Shown: one piece after another, positions 53,148 through 60,909 of the stretch | Layout of the letters: the number at the start of each line of letters is the position of its first letter | How positions within the stretch are numbered: position 1 is the stretch's first letter | Origin: Brachybacterium saurashtrense | GTDB lineage: Bacteria > Actinomycetota > Actinomycetes > Actinomycetales > Dermabacteraceae | Length of the DNA: 64,000 nt | Assembly: GCF_003355475.1 (NCBI RefSeq) | Contig: NZ_CP031356.1 | Location: 2,356,001-2,420,000 of the forward strand | Direction of reading: 5' to 3' | The notes under the pieces: model-generated | Told to the model about the DNA's origin: nothing | The model's database searches: none | The model's input: only the letters and a program-made list of their open reading frames with translations | Translations under genes and position numbers: made by a program

Positions 53148-55580
53148 GTGCGCGACTCCGAGAGGCGACCGGCACCGGCCGATGAGCTCTCCGACTGGAT
53201 CCAGGAACCGTCGGGCGAGCCCGTCGGCCGGTCCTCGCGCGCCCGCACCCGCCTCGAGGACTGGCTGACCGCACCGGAGACCGCGCGCAGCACCACGCTG
53301 GACGACTGGCTGCAGGGGCCGGTCGAGGAGCACGCCGAGCAGGAGGCGGAGGACGCCTGGTCCACGGGCGAGTCCGTCTCCGGCGCCACCACCGCCGGCG
53401 GCTACGGGCAGGAGCCGCGCCCCACCGGCGGCCGTCGGCGCGGCGAGGAGCGGCGCGGGGCCGACGGGGCCGAGGCGCCGCATGCCGCCGCCCGGGCGGG
53501 CGCCCGCCGCCAGCGGCCGGCGTTCCGCGCGGAGCTGCACGGCCTGCGCGCGGTCGCGCTGGGCCTGGTGGCGGTGTACCACATCTGGCTGGGGCGGGTC
53601 TCCGGCGGGGTGGACGTCTTCCTGTTCCTCTCCGCCTTCTTCCTCACCGGCACGTTCGTGCGGCGCCTGGAGAGCGGCAGGCCGCTGGGGGTCCCCCGCT
53701 ACTGGCTGCACACCTTCAAGCGCCTGCTCCCGCCCGCGGCGGCGACGATCCTGCTGGTGCTGGGGGCCTCGGCGGTGCTGCTGCCGCCCTCCCAGTGGGT
53801 GTCGGTGATGCAGCAGGCGGTGGCCTCGGCGGTGTACCTGCAGAACCTGCTGCTGGCCGTCATGCAGGTGGACTACCAGAACCAGGACGCCGGGGCCGCC
53901 TCCCCCCTGCAGCACTTCTGGTCGCTCAGCGTGCAGGGCCAGGCCTTCGTGGTGTGGCCGCTGCTGTTCCTGCTGATGCGGCGTCGGGCGCGGGCCGGGA
54001 AGCCGGTGCGCCTGCCGCTGATCGCACTGGTGGCCGTGATCGGCGCCGCCTCGCTGGCCTGGTCGGTGCTCTCCACCCAGACCCAGCAGCAGATCGCTTA
54101 CTTCGACACCGCCGCGCGGATGTGGGAGTTCGCCGCGGGCTCGCTGCTGGCGCTGACTCTGCCGCTGCTGGACCGGCTCAGCGGGGCCCACCGCCCGGAG
54201 GATCCGCTGCGGCCCCGCTTCGGCGCGCTGCGGGCCCTGGTGGGCTGGGCGGGGATCGTCGCACTGCTCGCCGTGGGCGTGCTGGTGGACGTCTCGGCGC
54301 TGTTCCCGGGCTGGATCGCGCTGTGGCCGCTGGCCGCGGCGGGCGCGGTGGTGGTGGCCGGGCACTCCGGCCGGCGCTGGGGCGCGGACGCCCTGCTCTC
54401 CACCCGGCCCGCCGCGTTCGTGGGCGACATCTCCTACGCCCTCTACCTGGTGCACTGGCCGCTGCTGGTGCTGTGGCTGCACCACAGCGAGCAGGAGCGC
54501 GCCGGACTGCTGGACGGCCTGGCCGTGCTCACCGCCTCGGTGCTGCTGGCGTGGGCGCTGACCCGCCTGGTGGACGCCCCGATCCGCCGCTCGGCCTGGC
54601 TGGAGGCACGGCCCTGGCGCGCTCTCACGGCGGTGGCGGTGAGCGTCGCCCTGGTGGCAGGTGCCGCCGGGGCCTGGTCGCTGACGCTCACCCGGGAGAG
54701 CACCCCGGACCCGACGCCCACGGCCTCCCCGGCACTGCCCACCGACGAGGTGCCCTCCGAGACGCCGTCGGAGATCCTGCCGCACGGCTGGGAGCTGCGC
54801 AGCCAGTGGCCGTTCCTGCCGGAGGACTGCTCGGGCCGCTGGGAGCCGGCCACGGACTTCGACAACGTGCCCTGCGACCAGCTGCTGCCGGCCGGGGCGG
54901 AGCCGGCCGGCCTGGTGGTGATCCTGGGCAGCTCGCACGCCCGCCAGTACGTGCCGGCGCTGCTGCCGTGGGCGGAGGAGCACGACCTGCAGATCGTCAA
55001 CCTCCACATGAACGGCTGCAACTTCGTGCCCGGCATGGAGCGCGGCTCCTACTGCGACGGCTACGACGAGTACGCGCTGGACTACATCGACACCGTGCAG
55101 CCGGACGTGGTGCTCACGATCTCCACCCGCACCGCCGCCGACTCGGCGGAGGAGGAGATGCTGGCGGGCCAGGCCACCGCGGTGGAGGTCCTCACCGCTC
55201 GCGGCATCGACGTGCTCAGCGTGCGCGACAACCCGCGCTGGGAGGACAACGCCTACCAGTGCGCGGAGGCGGTGATCACCGCCGACGGCACCCCCGCCGA
55301 GGCGGACGAGGCCTGCGGCGCGGACGTCTCCGAGAAGCTCGCGCCCGAGAACCCGGCCGGCGAGCTGGTCGCCGCCGACGGCGGCGGCAGCCTCACCGTG
55401 CTGGACTTCAGCGACCTGATCTGCCCCGACGGCCGGTGCGCGCCGGTGCTGGGCGACACCTACGTGTACCTCGACGAGGACCACCTCACGAAGCGGTTCG
55501 TGCAGCAGACCATCACCCCGGCGATGACCGAGGCGCTCGACGGCCCCGACGGGCCGCGCAGCATCCGCGACCTCGGCTGA
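53148..55580 (+). CDS. Acyltransferase-3 membrane protein with C-terminal SGNH domain (OafA-like)
   Basis: This 810-residue protein acylates surface sugars. A disordered head of about 125 residues holds three similar short motifs, SDWIQEP, EDWLTAP and DDWLQGP (Trp at 17, 39 and 54). The acyltransferase-3 domain (about 128-510) starts with ELHGLRAVALGLVAVYHIW and GGVDVFLFLSAFFLTG and has about ten helices with the late DISYALYLVHWPLLVLW. A Thr/Pro linker leads to an exported SGNH-type domain with ILGSSHARQ (Ser near 595) and DEDHLTKRF near 777-785 supplying Asp and His. GTG 53148 lies 12 bases after the ugd stop without a clear ribosome site, suggesting coupling. O-acetylation of the glycan is the expected role. 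Confidence 0.9.
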   Translation: MRDSERRPAPADELSDWIQEPSGEPVGRSSRARTRLEDWLTAPETARSTTLDDWLQGPVEEHAEQEAEDAWSTGESVSGATTAGGYGQEPRPTGGRRRGEERRGADGAEAPHAAARAGARRQRPAFRAELHGLRAVALGLVAVYHIWLGRVSGGVDVFLFLSAFFLTGTFVRRLESGRPLGVPRYWLHTFKRLLPPAAATILLVLGASAVLLPPSQWVSVMQQAVASAVYLQNLLLAVMQVDYQNQDAGAASPLQHFWSLSVQGQAFVVWPLLFLLMRRRARAGKPVRLPLIALVAVIGAASLAWSVLSTQTQQQIAYFDTAARMWEFAAGSLLALTLPLLDRLSGAHRPEDPLRPRFGALRALVGWAGIVALLAVGVLVDVSALFPGWIALWPLAAAGAVVVAGHSGRRWGADALLSTRPAAFVGDISYALYLVHWPLLVLWLHHSEQERAGLLDGLAVLTASVLLAWALTRLVDAPIRRSAWLEARPWRALTAVAVSVALVAGAAGAWSLTLTRESTPDPTPTASPALPTDEVPSETPSEILPHGWELRSQWPFLPEDCSGRWEPATDFDNVPCDQLLPAGAEPAGLVVILGSSHARQYVPALLPWAEEHDLQIVNLHMNGCNFVPGMERGSYCDGYDEYALDYIDTVQPDVVLTISTRTAADSAEEEMLAGQATAVEVLTARGIDVLSVRDNPRWEDNAYQCAEAVITADGTPAEADEACGADVSEKLAPENPAGELVAADGGGSLTVLDFSDLICPDGRCAPVLGDTYVYLDEDHLTKRFVQQTITPAMTEALDGPDGPRSIRDLG

Positions 55581-55608
55581 GGCCGCCTCGCGGCCGCGGC
55601 GCGGATGA

Positions 55609-55614
55609 TTCAAT
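55609..55614 (+). promoter_or_regulatory. Possible -10 box (TTCAAT) of the aminopeptidase gene
   Basis: TTCAAT lies six bases before GTG 55621, the same spacing seen for the leaderless genes, but the second base is T rather than A, so support is weaker. Confidence 0.3.
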
Positions 55615-55620
55615 GACGGG

Positions 55621-56940
55621 GTGATGTCGTTCTCCGCCGCCGCCCCGTCCCCTCGTGCCCGCTCCACCGCCCTCGACCTCGGGGCCTTCGTCACGGCCTC
55701 GCCCTCCAGCTTCCACGCCGCCCGCGAGGCGGCCCGTCGTCTCGAGGAGGCCGGCTTCACCGCCCTGCGCGAGACGGACCGCTGGGAGGCGGCCGACGTC
55801 GCCGGCGACCGCTACGTGCTGCGCGACGGCTCGCTGATCGCGTGGTCCGCCCCCGAGGGCGCGAGCACCTCCACCCCGTTCCGCATCGTCGGCTCGCACA
55901 CCGACTCCCCCGCCCTGAAGCTCAAGCCGAACCCGGAGCTCGGCGCCGAGCAGCTCACCCAGGTGGGGGTCGAGATCTACGGCGGCCCGCTGCTGAACTC
56001 GTGGCTGGACCGGGAGCTGCGGATGGCCGGGCGGCTCGCGCTCGCCGACGGCTCCACCGTGCTGGTGGAGACGCCCGGCCTGCTGCGCGTCCCGCAGCTC
56101 GCCGTGCACCTGGACCGCGGGGTGACCAAGGACGGCCTCACCCTGGACCCGCAGCGGCACATGCAGCCGCTGCTGGGCTTCGCGGGCCATGACGTGCTGG
56201 AGATCCTCGCCGAGCGCGCGGGCGTGCGCCGCGCGGAGATCGTGGGCATGGACGTGGTGACCGCCGACTCCCAGGCGCCGGCGCTGTTCGGCGCCCACGA
56301 GGAGTTCCTCGCCTCGGGCCGGCTGGACAACCTCTCCTCGGTGCATGCCGAGGTGGAGGCGCTGGCGACCGTCGCACGGGGGGACCGGCCGGAGACGGCC
56401 GCCGGGCCTGCTCCGATCGCGCTGATGGTGGCCAACGACCACGAGGAGGTGGGCTCGGCGACCCGCTCCGGCGCGGGCGGGCCGTTCCTCGAGGACGTGC
56501 TGGTGCGGGTGCATGCGGCGCTCGGCGGCGACGAGGCGACCCGCCGGCAGGTGATGGCCTCCTCGATGGTGCTCTCCGCGGATGCCGGCCATGCCGCACA
56601 CCCGAACTACCCCGAGCGCCACGACCCCGTGACCCGCCCCCGCCTGGGCGAGGGCCCGATGCTGAAGATCAACGCCCAGCAGCGCTACGCGACCGATGCG
56701 GTGGGCATCGCCGCCTTCGTCGCGGCCTGCGAGAGCGCCGGGGTGCCGCACCAGCACTTCGTGTCCCACAACGCGATGCCCTGCGGTTCCACGATCGGGC
56801 CGATCACCGCCACCCGGCTGGGCATGACCACGATCGACGTGGGCCTCACGCTGCTGTCGATGCACTCGGCGCGGGAGATGTGCGCGACCGCGGATCCGCT
56901 GCTGCTGCAGCAGGCCTGCGCCGCCTTCCTGCGCGGCTGA
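55621..56940 (+). CDS. M18 family aspartyl aminopeptidase
   Basis: This 439-residue cytoplasmic metallopeptidase removes N-terminal residues, usually acidic ones. Zinc-site motifs of family M18 are visible: IVGSHTDSPALKLKPNPE (with the first His and Asp), GRLDNLSSVHAE, ANDHEEVGSATRSGAGGPFLEDVL (catalytic and zinc-binding Glu residues), SADAGHAAHPNY and the final SMHSAREMCATAD with a zinc-binding His. Length is normal. The start is either GTG 55621 or ATG 55624, one codon later; I give the outer one because of its spacing to a possible -10 box. It does not appear to belong to the glycan operon. Confidence 0.94.
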   Translation: MMSFSAAAPSPRARSTALDLGAFVTASPSSFHAAREAARRLEEAGFTALRETDRWEAADVAGDRYVLRDGSLIAWSAPEGASTSTPFRIVGSHTDSPALKLKPNPELGAEQLTQVGVEIYGGPLLNSWLDRELRMAGRLALADGSTVLVETPGLLRVPQLAVHLDRGVTKDGLTLDPQRHMQPLLGFAGHDVLEILAERAGVRRAEIVGMDVVTADSQAPALFGAHEEFLASGRLDNLSSVHAEVEALATVARGDRPETAAGPAPIALMVANDHEEVGSATRSGAGGPFLEDVLVRVHAALGGDEATRRQVMASSMVLSADAGHAAHPNYPERHDPVTRPRLGEGPMLKINAQQRYATDAVGIAAFVAACESAGVPHQHFVSHNAMPCGSTIGPITATRLGMTTIDVGLTLLSMHSAREMCATADPLLLQQACAAFLRG

Positions 56941-57006
56941 GCGCCCTGCGCGGGCGAGCGCCGCGCGCCGCTCGGCATCGGCGGCCCGTCGAGCAGGTCG
57001 CTGTCG

Positions 57007-57360
57007 TCAGCGCCCGCCGGCCGCGGGGTCGTCGGCGTCGGCGCGCTCGGCTCCCGTGCCGTCGGCCGGCGCGTCCCCGGTGCCGTCGGCTGCCTGCGCG
57101 CGGAACCCGATCTCCCGCACCGCCTCCACCGCCGCGCGGGCCCGCGCGACGGCGGGGTGGTCGGGGCCGTGCTCGCGCCGGGCGTCCCTGAGCAGCTCCT
57201 CCACCTGGTAGTAGGCATCGTCGAGGTGGCCCGCCTCCGCGGTGGCCTCGGCGAGCTCGCAGCGCAGTGCGATCGCCTCGGGGCTCAGCGACTCCCCGTG
57301 CTCGAGCAGGGCGAGCAGGCTGCGGGTGGCGTCGTGGACTCGCTGCTGCGGGGTGCTCAT
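57007..57360 (-). CDS. Small helical-repeat protein, function unknown
   Basis: This 117-residue protein has two helical hairpins resembling TPR or kinesin-light-chain repeats (SPEAIALRCELAEATAEAGHLDDAYYQVEELLRDARREHGPDHPAV), which suggests a protein-binding role, followed by an Ala/Asp-rich tail. No signal peptide or membrane segment is visible. ATG 57360 follows GGAGGG at good spacing, and a TAGGAT -10 box lies at 57393-57398, so it is probably expressed. It is divergent from the cysteine-motif gene at 57441. I do not recognise a named family. Confidence 0.6.
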   Translation of the reverse strand: MSTPQQRVHDATRSLLALLEHGESLSPEAIALRCELAEATAEAGHLDDAYYQVEELLRDARREHGPDHPAVARARAAVEAVREIGFRAQAADGTGDAPADGTGAERADADDPAAGGR

Positions 57361-57425
57361 CAGGGCCCTCCTTCACGGGTGCGGTGGCCTCGATCCTACG
57401 GTGCCGCGCCCTGCCCCCACCGCAG

Positions 57426-57431
57426 TACTCT
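57426..57431 (+). promoter_or_regulatory. Predicted -10 box (TACTCT) before the CxxC protein gene
   Basis: TACTCT lies nine bases before ATG 57441, allowing a leader of no more than about three bases. Confidence 0.45.
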
Positions 57432-57440
57432 GAGCGGGAC

Positions 57441-57893
57441 ATGGAGATCAATCCCTTCGAGGCGCGGCTGCGCATGCTGCAGCAGTGGGACGGCGTGCGC
57501 ATGCAGCGCGAGGCCGCGCCGGATGCCGAGACCGCCGGCTGCCCGGGCTGCCCCTACTTCTGGACCTGCCCGGTGCCGCACCGCGGCGAGGAGGTGCGCG
57601 CCCCGGAGGAGATCGAGCCCGAGGACGTGGCCGGGGAGCTCGGCCCGCGGCGCGCCTTCACCCCGCGGGACGAGACCGACATCGGCTGGACGGACGTGTG
57701 GGTGGACGAGCACGGCCTGCCGCTGACCCCCGAGGAGCGGGACCTCGTGGCGCAGGACGAGGCCGGTCCCGCGCCTGACCCCGAACCCGCGCCTGAGCCC
57801 GACTCCGAGCCCGCCGCGCCGCTCTCGCCACCCTCACCGCACTCCCCCGCGCCGCGGCGCGGATGGCGGGGCCTGCTGCGGCGCCGTCGCTGA
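57441..57893 (+). CDS. Small protein with CPGCPYFWTC motif, function unknown
   Basis: This 150-residue protein has an N-terminal part (about 1-105) with a compact cysteine cluster, CPGCPYFWTC (CxxCxxxxxC), at about residues 34-43. The rest is acidic and then Pro/Glu-rich, ending in a basic RRGWRGLLRRRR tail. The cysteines could bind zinc or an iron-sulphur cluster, but a fourth ligand is not obvious. ATG 57441 fits the -10 box nine bases upstream. It is convergent with hemA, separated by a 142-base gap that contains a tandem 18-base repeat. No family assignment. Confidence 0.6.
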   Translation: MEINPFEARLRMLQQWDGVRMQREAAPDAETAGCPGCPYFWTCPVPHRGEEVRAPEEIEPEDVAGELGPRRAFTPRDETDIGWTDVWVDEHGLPLTPEERDLVAQDEAGPAPDPEPAPEPDSEPAAPLSPPSPHSPAPRRGWRGLLRRRR

Positions 57894-57937
57894 GGGTCCC
57901 CGCCGACGGGGTGTGCTGCGGGGGCGCGCCGCAGCGA

Positions 57938-57973
57938 GGGCGCACGGGGCGGCCCGGGCGCACGGGGCGGACC
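57938..57973. repeat. Tandem 18-bp repeat, two copies
   Basis: GGGCGCACGGGGCGGCCC is followed at once by a copy differing by one base. It lies in the convergent spacer before the hemA 3' end. Confidence 0.6.
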
Positions 57974-58035
57974 GGGCACGCGCCGCAGCGCGGGCACGCA
58001 GAGCGGCGCGGAAGGGGGCGCCGGGACGCGGGCGC

Positions 58036-59592
58036 TCAGCGCTCGGGCAGGGCGTCGCCGCGGTCCCCGCCCACCGGGCAGCCGCCGCCGCGCAGCGCCA
58101 CCCGGGCGATGTCCGAGGCGGTGAGGCGGCCCTCGGCCCCGGGGCCTCCGCCGGCCCTCCCGGCGGCTGCCGCGGCCCCTGCCCCCGCGGCGGCGCCCGC
58201 GGCGCGCGAGGCCCCGGCCCCCACCAGCTCCTGCGCACGCGGCGGCACGGTGCGGTCCACCCGCATCCAGCCGGCGGGCACCGGCTCCGTCTCGACCCCT
58301 GCGGAGCCCTCCGCGCCGGCCGTGCCCGCCGCACCCGCGGCGTACTCCTGGTCGGCGGAGATGTCGATCCCGAAGATGGTGTGGAAGGCCTCCACGTAGG
58401 CGTCGGCGTAGCCGGTCTCGGCGAGGTGCCGGGCGCGCTCGGCGGGCTGGTGCATCACCTTGGCGAGGATGCGGCGCACGGAGCGCTCGAGCTGATCGGC
58501 GGTCTCGCCGGAGACGTCGCGGCGCAGCCGGTCGATCTCGCCGTCCGCCGCGTCGAACACCTCGCGGCGCAGGGCGGCCATCGCCGGGTCGATCCGGCGC
58601 ACCTCCTGCTGCAGGCGGAACGCCTCGACGTTCTCGGCGACGATGCCGCGGGCAGTGGCCAGCGCCGGATCCGCCGGGGCGTCGGCCCCCAGGCGGAGGT
58701 CCTCCAGGCCCACCACGGTGACGCCCTTGAGGTGACGCACCAGGGGGTGGAGGTCGGAGTGGAGGGCGAGGTCCAGCACCACGGTGCGCCCGGCGCCCAG
58801 GAACTGCTCGGGGAACAGGGAGGTGCCGCGCCCGGAGCAGGCCAGCACCAGATCGGCGCCCGCCAGGGCGCCCTCGAGCGCGGCGGGCTCCACGGTGGCG
58901 ATGCCGTGGCGCTGCGCGAAGCCGGCCGCCCGGCCCGACGGCGAGAACACCTGCACGTCCTGCACGCCGCGGCGCACCAGCTCGGCGAGGCCCAGGCGGG
59001 CGTAGGCGCCGGTGCCCACGATGAGCACGCGGCGGCCCGCGAAGCCGCCCAGCTCCACCTCCGCCCGGTCGATCGCGACGGTCGCGCCGCTGCGCCCGGC
59101 GGCGCCGACGGGGGCCTGGGTGGCGACGGACTTCGCGCAGCGGAAGCCGTGCTGGAAGAGGTCGTGGAGCATCGAGGTGGTGCGCCCGTCGCGGCGCGCC
59201 GCCTCGTAGGCCTGCCGCACCTGCCCGGCGATCTCCGCCTCGCCCAGCACCAGCGAGCGCAGCCCGGAGGTGACCTCGTAGAGGTGCTGCGGGACCGGGG
59301 CGTCCATCGCGGCGTCGAAGCAGAGGGAGACCACCTCGCGGTCCAGCCCGCTGGTGCGCGCCACCGCGTCCACCACGAGGTCCACACCCTCGTGGAAGCG
59401 GTCGGTGTCGAGGTACACCTCGAGGCGGTTGCAGGTGCTCACCACCACCTCGCCCGCGACGACGGGGGCGGTGCCGGCGCGCTCGGCCTGGAGCTCCGCG
59501 ATCGCCGCCGGGAGGGAGTCCGCGCCCCGGGTGAGGGCATCGAGCACCTCGAGGTCGAGGTGCTCATGGGAGGCGCGGAGTGCGGCGAGCAT
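58036..59592 (-). CDS. hemA: Glutamyl-tRNA reductase with C-terminal extension
   Basis: This 518-residue enzyme reduces glutamyl-tRNA to glutamate 1-semialdehyde, the first committed step of C5-type tetrapyrrole synthesis. The catalytic cysteine is C54 in VVSTCNRLEVY. Further motifs are LRSLVLGEAEIAGQVRQAYEAAR, the NADPH fold RRVLIVGTGAYARLGLAELVRRGVQ, and the dimerisation helix LERSVRRILAKVMHQPAERAR. The family is usually around 430 residues; the last 90 or so here form an Ala/Gly-rich extension ending in GGGCPVGGDRGDALPER. ATG 59592 lies seven bases after a TAGACT -10 box. It is divergent from hemE. Confidence 0.95.
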   Translation of the reverse strand: MLAALRASHEHLDLEVLDALTRGADSLPAAIAELQAERAGTAPVVAGEVVVSTCNRLEVYLDTDRFHEGVDLVVDAVARTSGLDREVVSLCFDAAMDAPVPQHLYEVTSGLRSLVLGEAEIAGQVRQAYEAARRDGRTTSMLHDLFQHGFRCAKSVATQAPVGAAGRSGATVAIDRAEVELGGFAGRRVLIVGTGAYARLGLAELVRRGVQDVQVFSPSGRAAGFAQRHGIATVEPAALEGALAGADLVLACSGRGTSLFPEQFLGAGRTVVLDLALHSDLHPLVRHLKGVTVVGLEDLRLGADAPADPALATARGIVAENVEAFRLQQEVRRIDPAMAALRREVFDAADGEIDRLRRDVSGETADQLERSVRRILAKVMHQPAERARHLAETGYADAYVEAFHTIFGIDISADQEYAAGAAGTAGAEGSAGVETEPVPAGWMRVDRTVPPRAQELVGAGASRAAGAAAGAGAAAAAGRAGGGPGAEGRLTASDIARVALRGGGCPVGGDRGDALPER

Positions 59593-59599
59593 GAACGCC

Positions 59600-59605
59600 A
59601 GTCTA
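59600..59605 (-). promoter_or_regulatory. Predicted -10 box (TAGACT) of hemA
   Basis: On the minus strand TAGACT is followed by seven bases and ATG 59592, giving an essentially leaderless mRNA. Confidence 0.5.
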
Positions 59606-59673
59606 GGCCTGCCCGCATCGGGCCCGTCGAGCCCAGGAGGCACTCCTCAGGAACATGTGCACAATGGAGTGTC

Positions 59674-60909
59674 ATGACACGGAACCCCAGCTCAGAGCCC
59701 ACTTTTGACGACACGTCGTCAGATACGTCGCGACAGCCGTCAGAATCCGGGAACGCCGCAGGCCCCGGGCTCGTCGGCGCTGCTCCCACCCCCTCCTCCG
59801 GGGCGCCGGGGACCGCCGCGGCGCTGCCCTCCGAGCACCCCGCCCGGCGGCCCGCCGCCGAGGGCGGCGTGGCCGACGCCTCACTGCTGCAGGAGCTCCG
59901 CGGCGTGAGGACCGCCACCCCGAGCGTGTGGTTCATGCGACAGGCCGGCCGCTCCCTGCCGGAGTACCGGGAGCTGCGCGAGGGCACCACGATGCTCGAC
60001 GCCTGCGTGCGCCCGGACATGGCCGCGGAGATCACCGTCCAGCCGGTGCGCCGCCACCGGGTGGACGCCGGCATCTTCTTCTCCGACATCGTGGTGCCCG
60101 CCCGGCAGGCCGGGCTCGCGGTGGAGATCCGCCCGGGGGTGGGCCCGGTGTTCGAGCACCCGATCCGCACCGCGGCGGACGTGGACGCCCTGCCGGCGCT
60201 GGGCGACGACTACGAGGCGGCGCTGGAGCCGATCCGGGAGGCGGTCCGCCTCACCGTCGCGGAGCTCGGCACCACGCCGCTGATCGGTTTCGCGGGGGCG
60301 CCGTTCACCGTGGCGAGCTACATGGTGGAGGGCGGCCCCAGCCGCGACCACCTGCGCACCCGCGCGCTGATGCGCTCCCAGCCGGAGGTGTGGGCGCGCC
60401 TGGCGGCGTGGGTCTCCGAGCTCTCAGGCCGTTTCCTGCGCGCCCAGGTGCTGGAAGGCGCCTCCGCCGTGCAGCTGTTCGACTCGTGGGTGGGGGCGCT
60501 GGGCGCCGAGCAGTACCTCGCGCACGTCCAGCCCCACTCCGCGGCGGCTCTCGCCCACGTGGCGGATCTTCCCGTGCCGCGCATCCACTTCGGGGTGGGC
60601 GCCGCCCATCTGCTCACCGAGATGCTCGACGCCGGCGCCACCGTGATGGGCGTGGACCACCGCCTGCGCCTGGACCGGGCGCTGGAGATCCTCCCCGCAG
60701 GTACGCCGGTGCAGGGCAACATCGACCCGGCCGTGCTGTTCACCTCCGAGCAGGCGCGCTTCGCGGAGGCGCGCGACGTGCTCGCGGCGGGGGCCGGCGC
60801 GAGCGGACACGTGGTCAACCTCGGGCACGGGGTGCCGCCGGAGACGGACCCCCAGGTCCTCACCGACCTGGTGAGCTTCCTCCACGAGCAGGAGACCGGG
60901 CGGGCATGA
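59674..60909 (+). CDS. hemE: Uroporphyrinogen decarboxylase with N-terminal extension
   Basis: This 411-residue enzyme converts uroporphyrinogen III to coproporphyrinogen III. The core begins near residue 70 with LLQELRGVRTATPSVWFMRQAGRSLPEYRELRE, the substrate-carboxylate-binding Arg motif. The catalytic Asp is in AGIFFSDIVVPARQ, GFAGAPFTVASYMVEGG follows, and the C-terminal NIDPAVLFT and VVNLGHGVPPETDPQ are family signatures. The first 70 residues are Ser/Pro/Ala-rich and not part of the fold; a GTG near codon 71 is an alternative start. ATG 59674 with GGAG four bases upstream is used. The stop overlaps the hemY start. Confidence 0.95.
   Translation: MTRNPSSEPTFDDTSSDTSRQPSESGNAAGPGLVGAAPTPSSGAPGTAAALPSEHPARRPAAEGGVADASLLQELRGVRTATPSVWFMRQAGRSLPEYRELREGTTMLDACVRPDMAAEITVQPVRRHRVDAGIFFSDIVVPARQAGLAVEIRPGVGPVFEHPIRTAADVDALPALGDDYEAALEPIREAVRLTVAELGTTPLIGFAGAPFTVASYMVEGGPSRDHLRTRALMRSQPEVWARLAAWVSELSGRFLRAQVLEGASAVQLFDSWVGALGAEQYLAHVQPHSAAALAHVADLPVPRIHFGVGAAHLLTEMLDAGATVMGVDHRLRLDRALEILPAGTPVQGNIDPAVLFTSEQARFAEARDVLAAGAGASGHVVNLGHGVPPETDPQVLTDLVSFLHEQETGRA

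Noticed and set aside
51594..55760. Very long minus-strand open frame (1388 codons), and similar ones at 31752-35819, 16640-20305, 4211-7237 and 47736-49805
   Set aside because: These are antisense shadows caused by high GC at third positions. Their translations are rich in Arg, Gly, Ala and His, show no domain motifs and oppose well-recognised genes.
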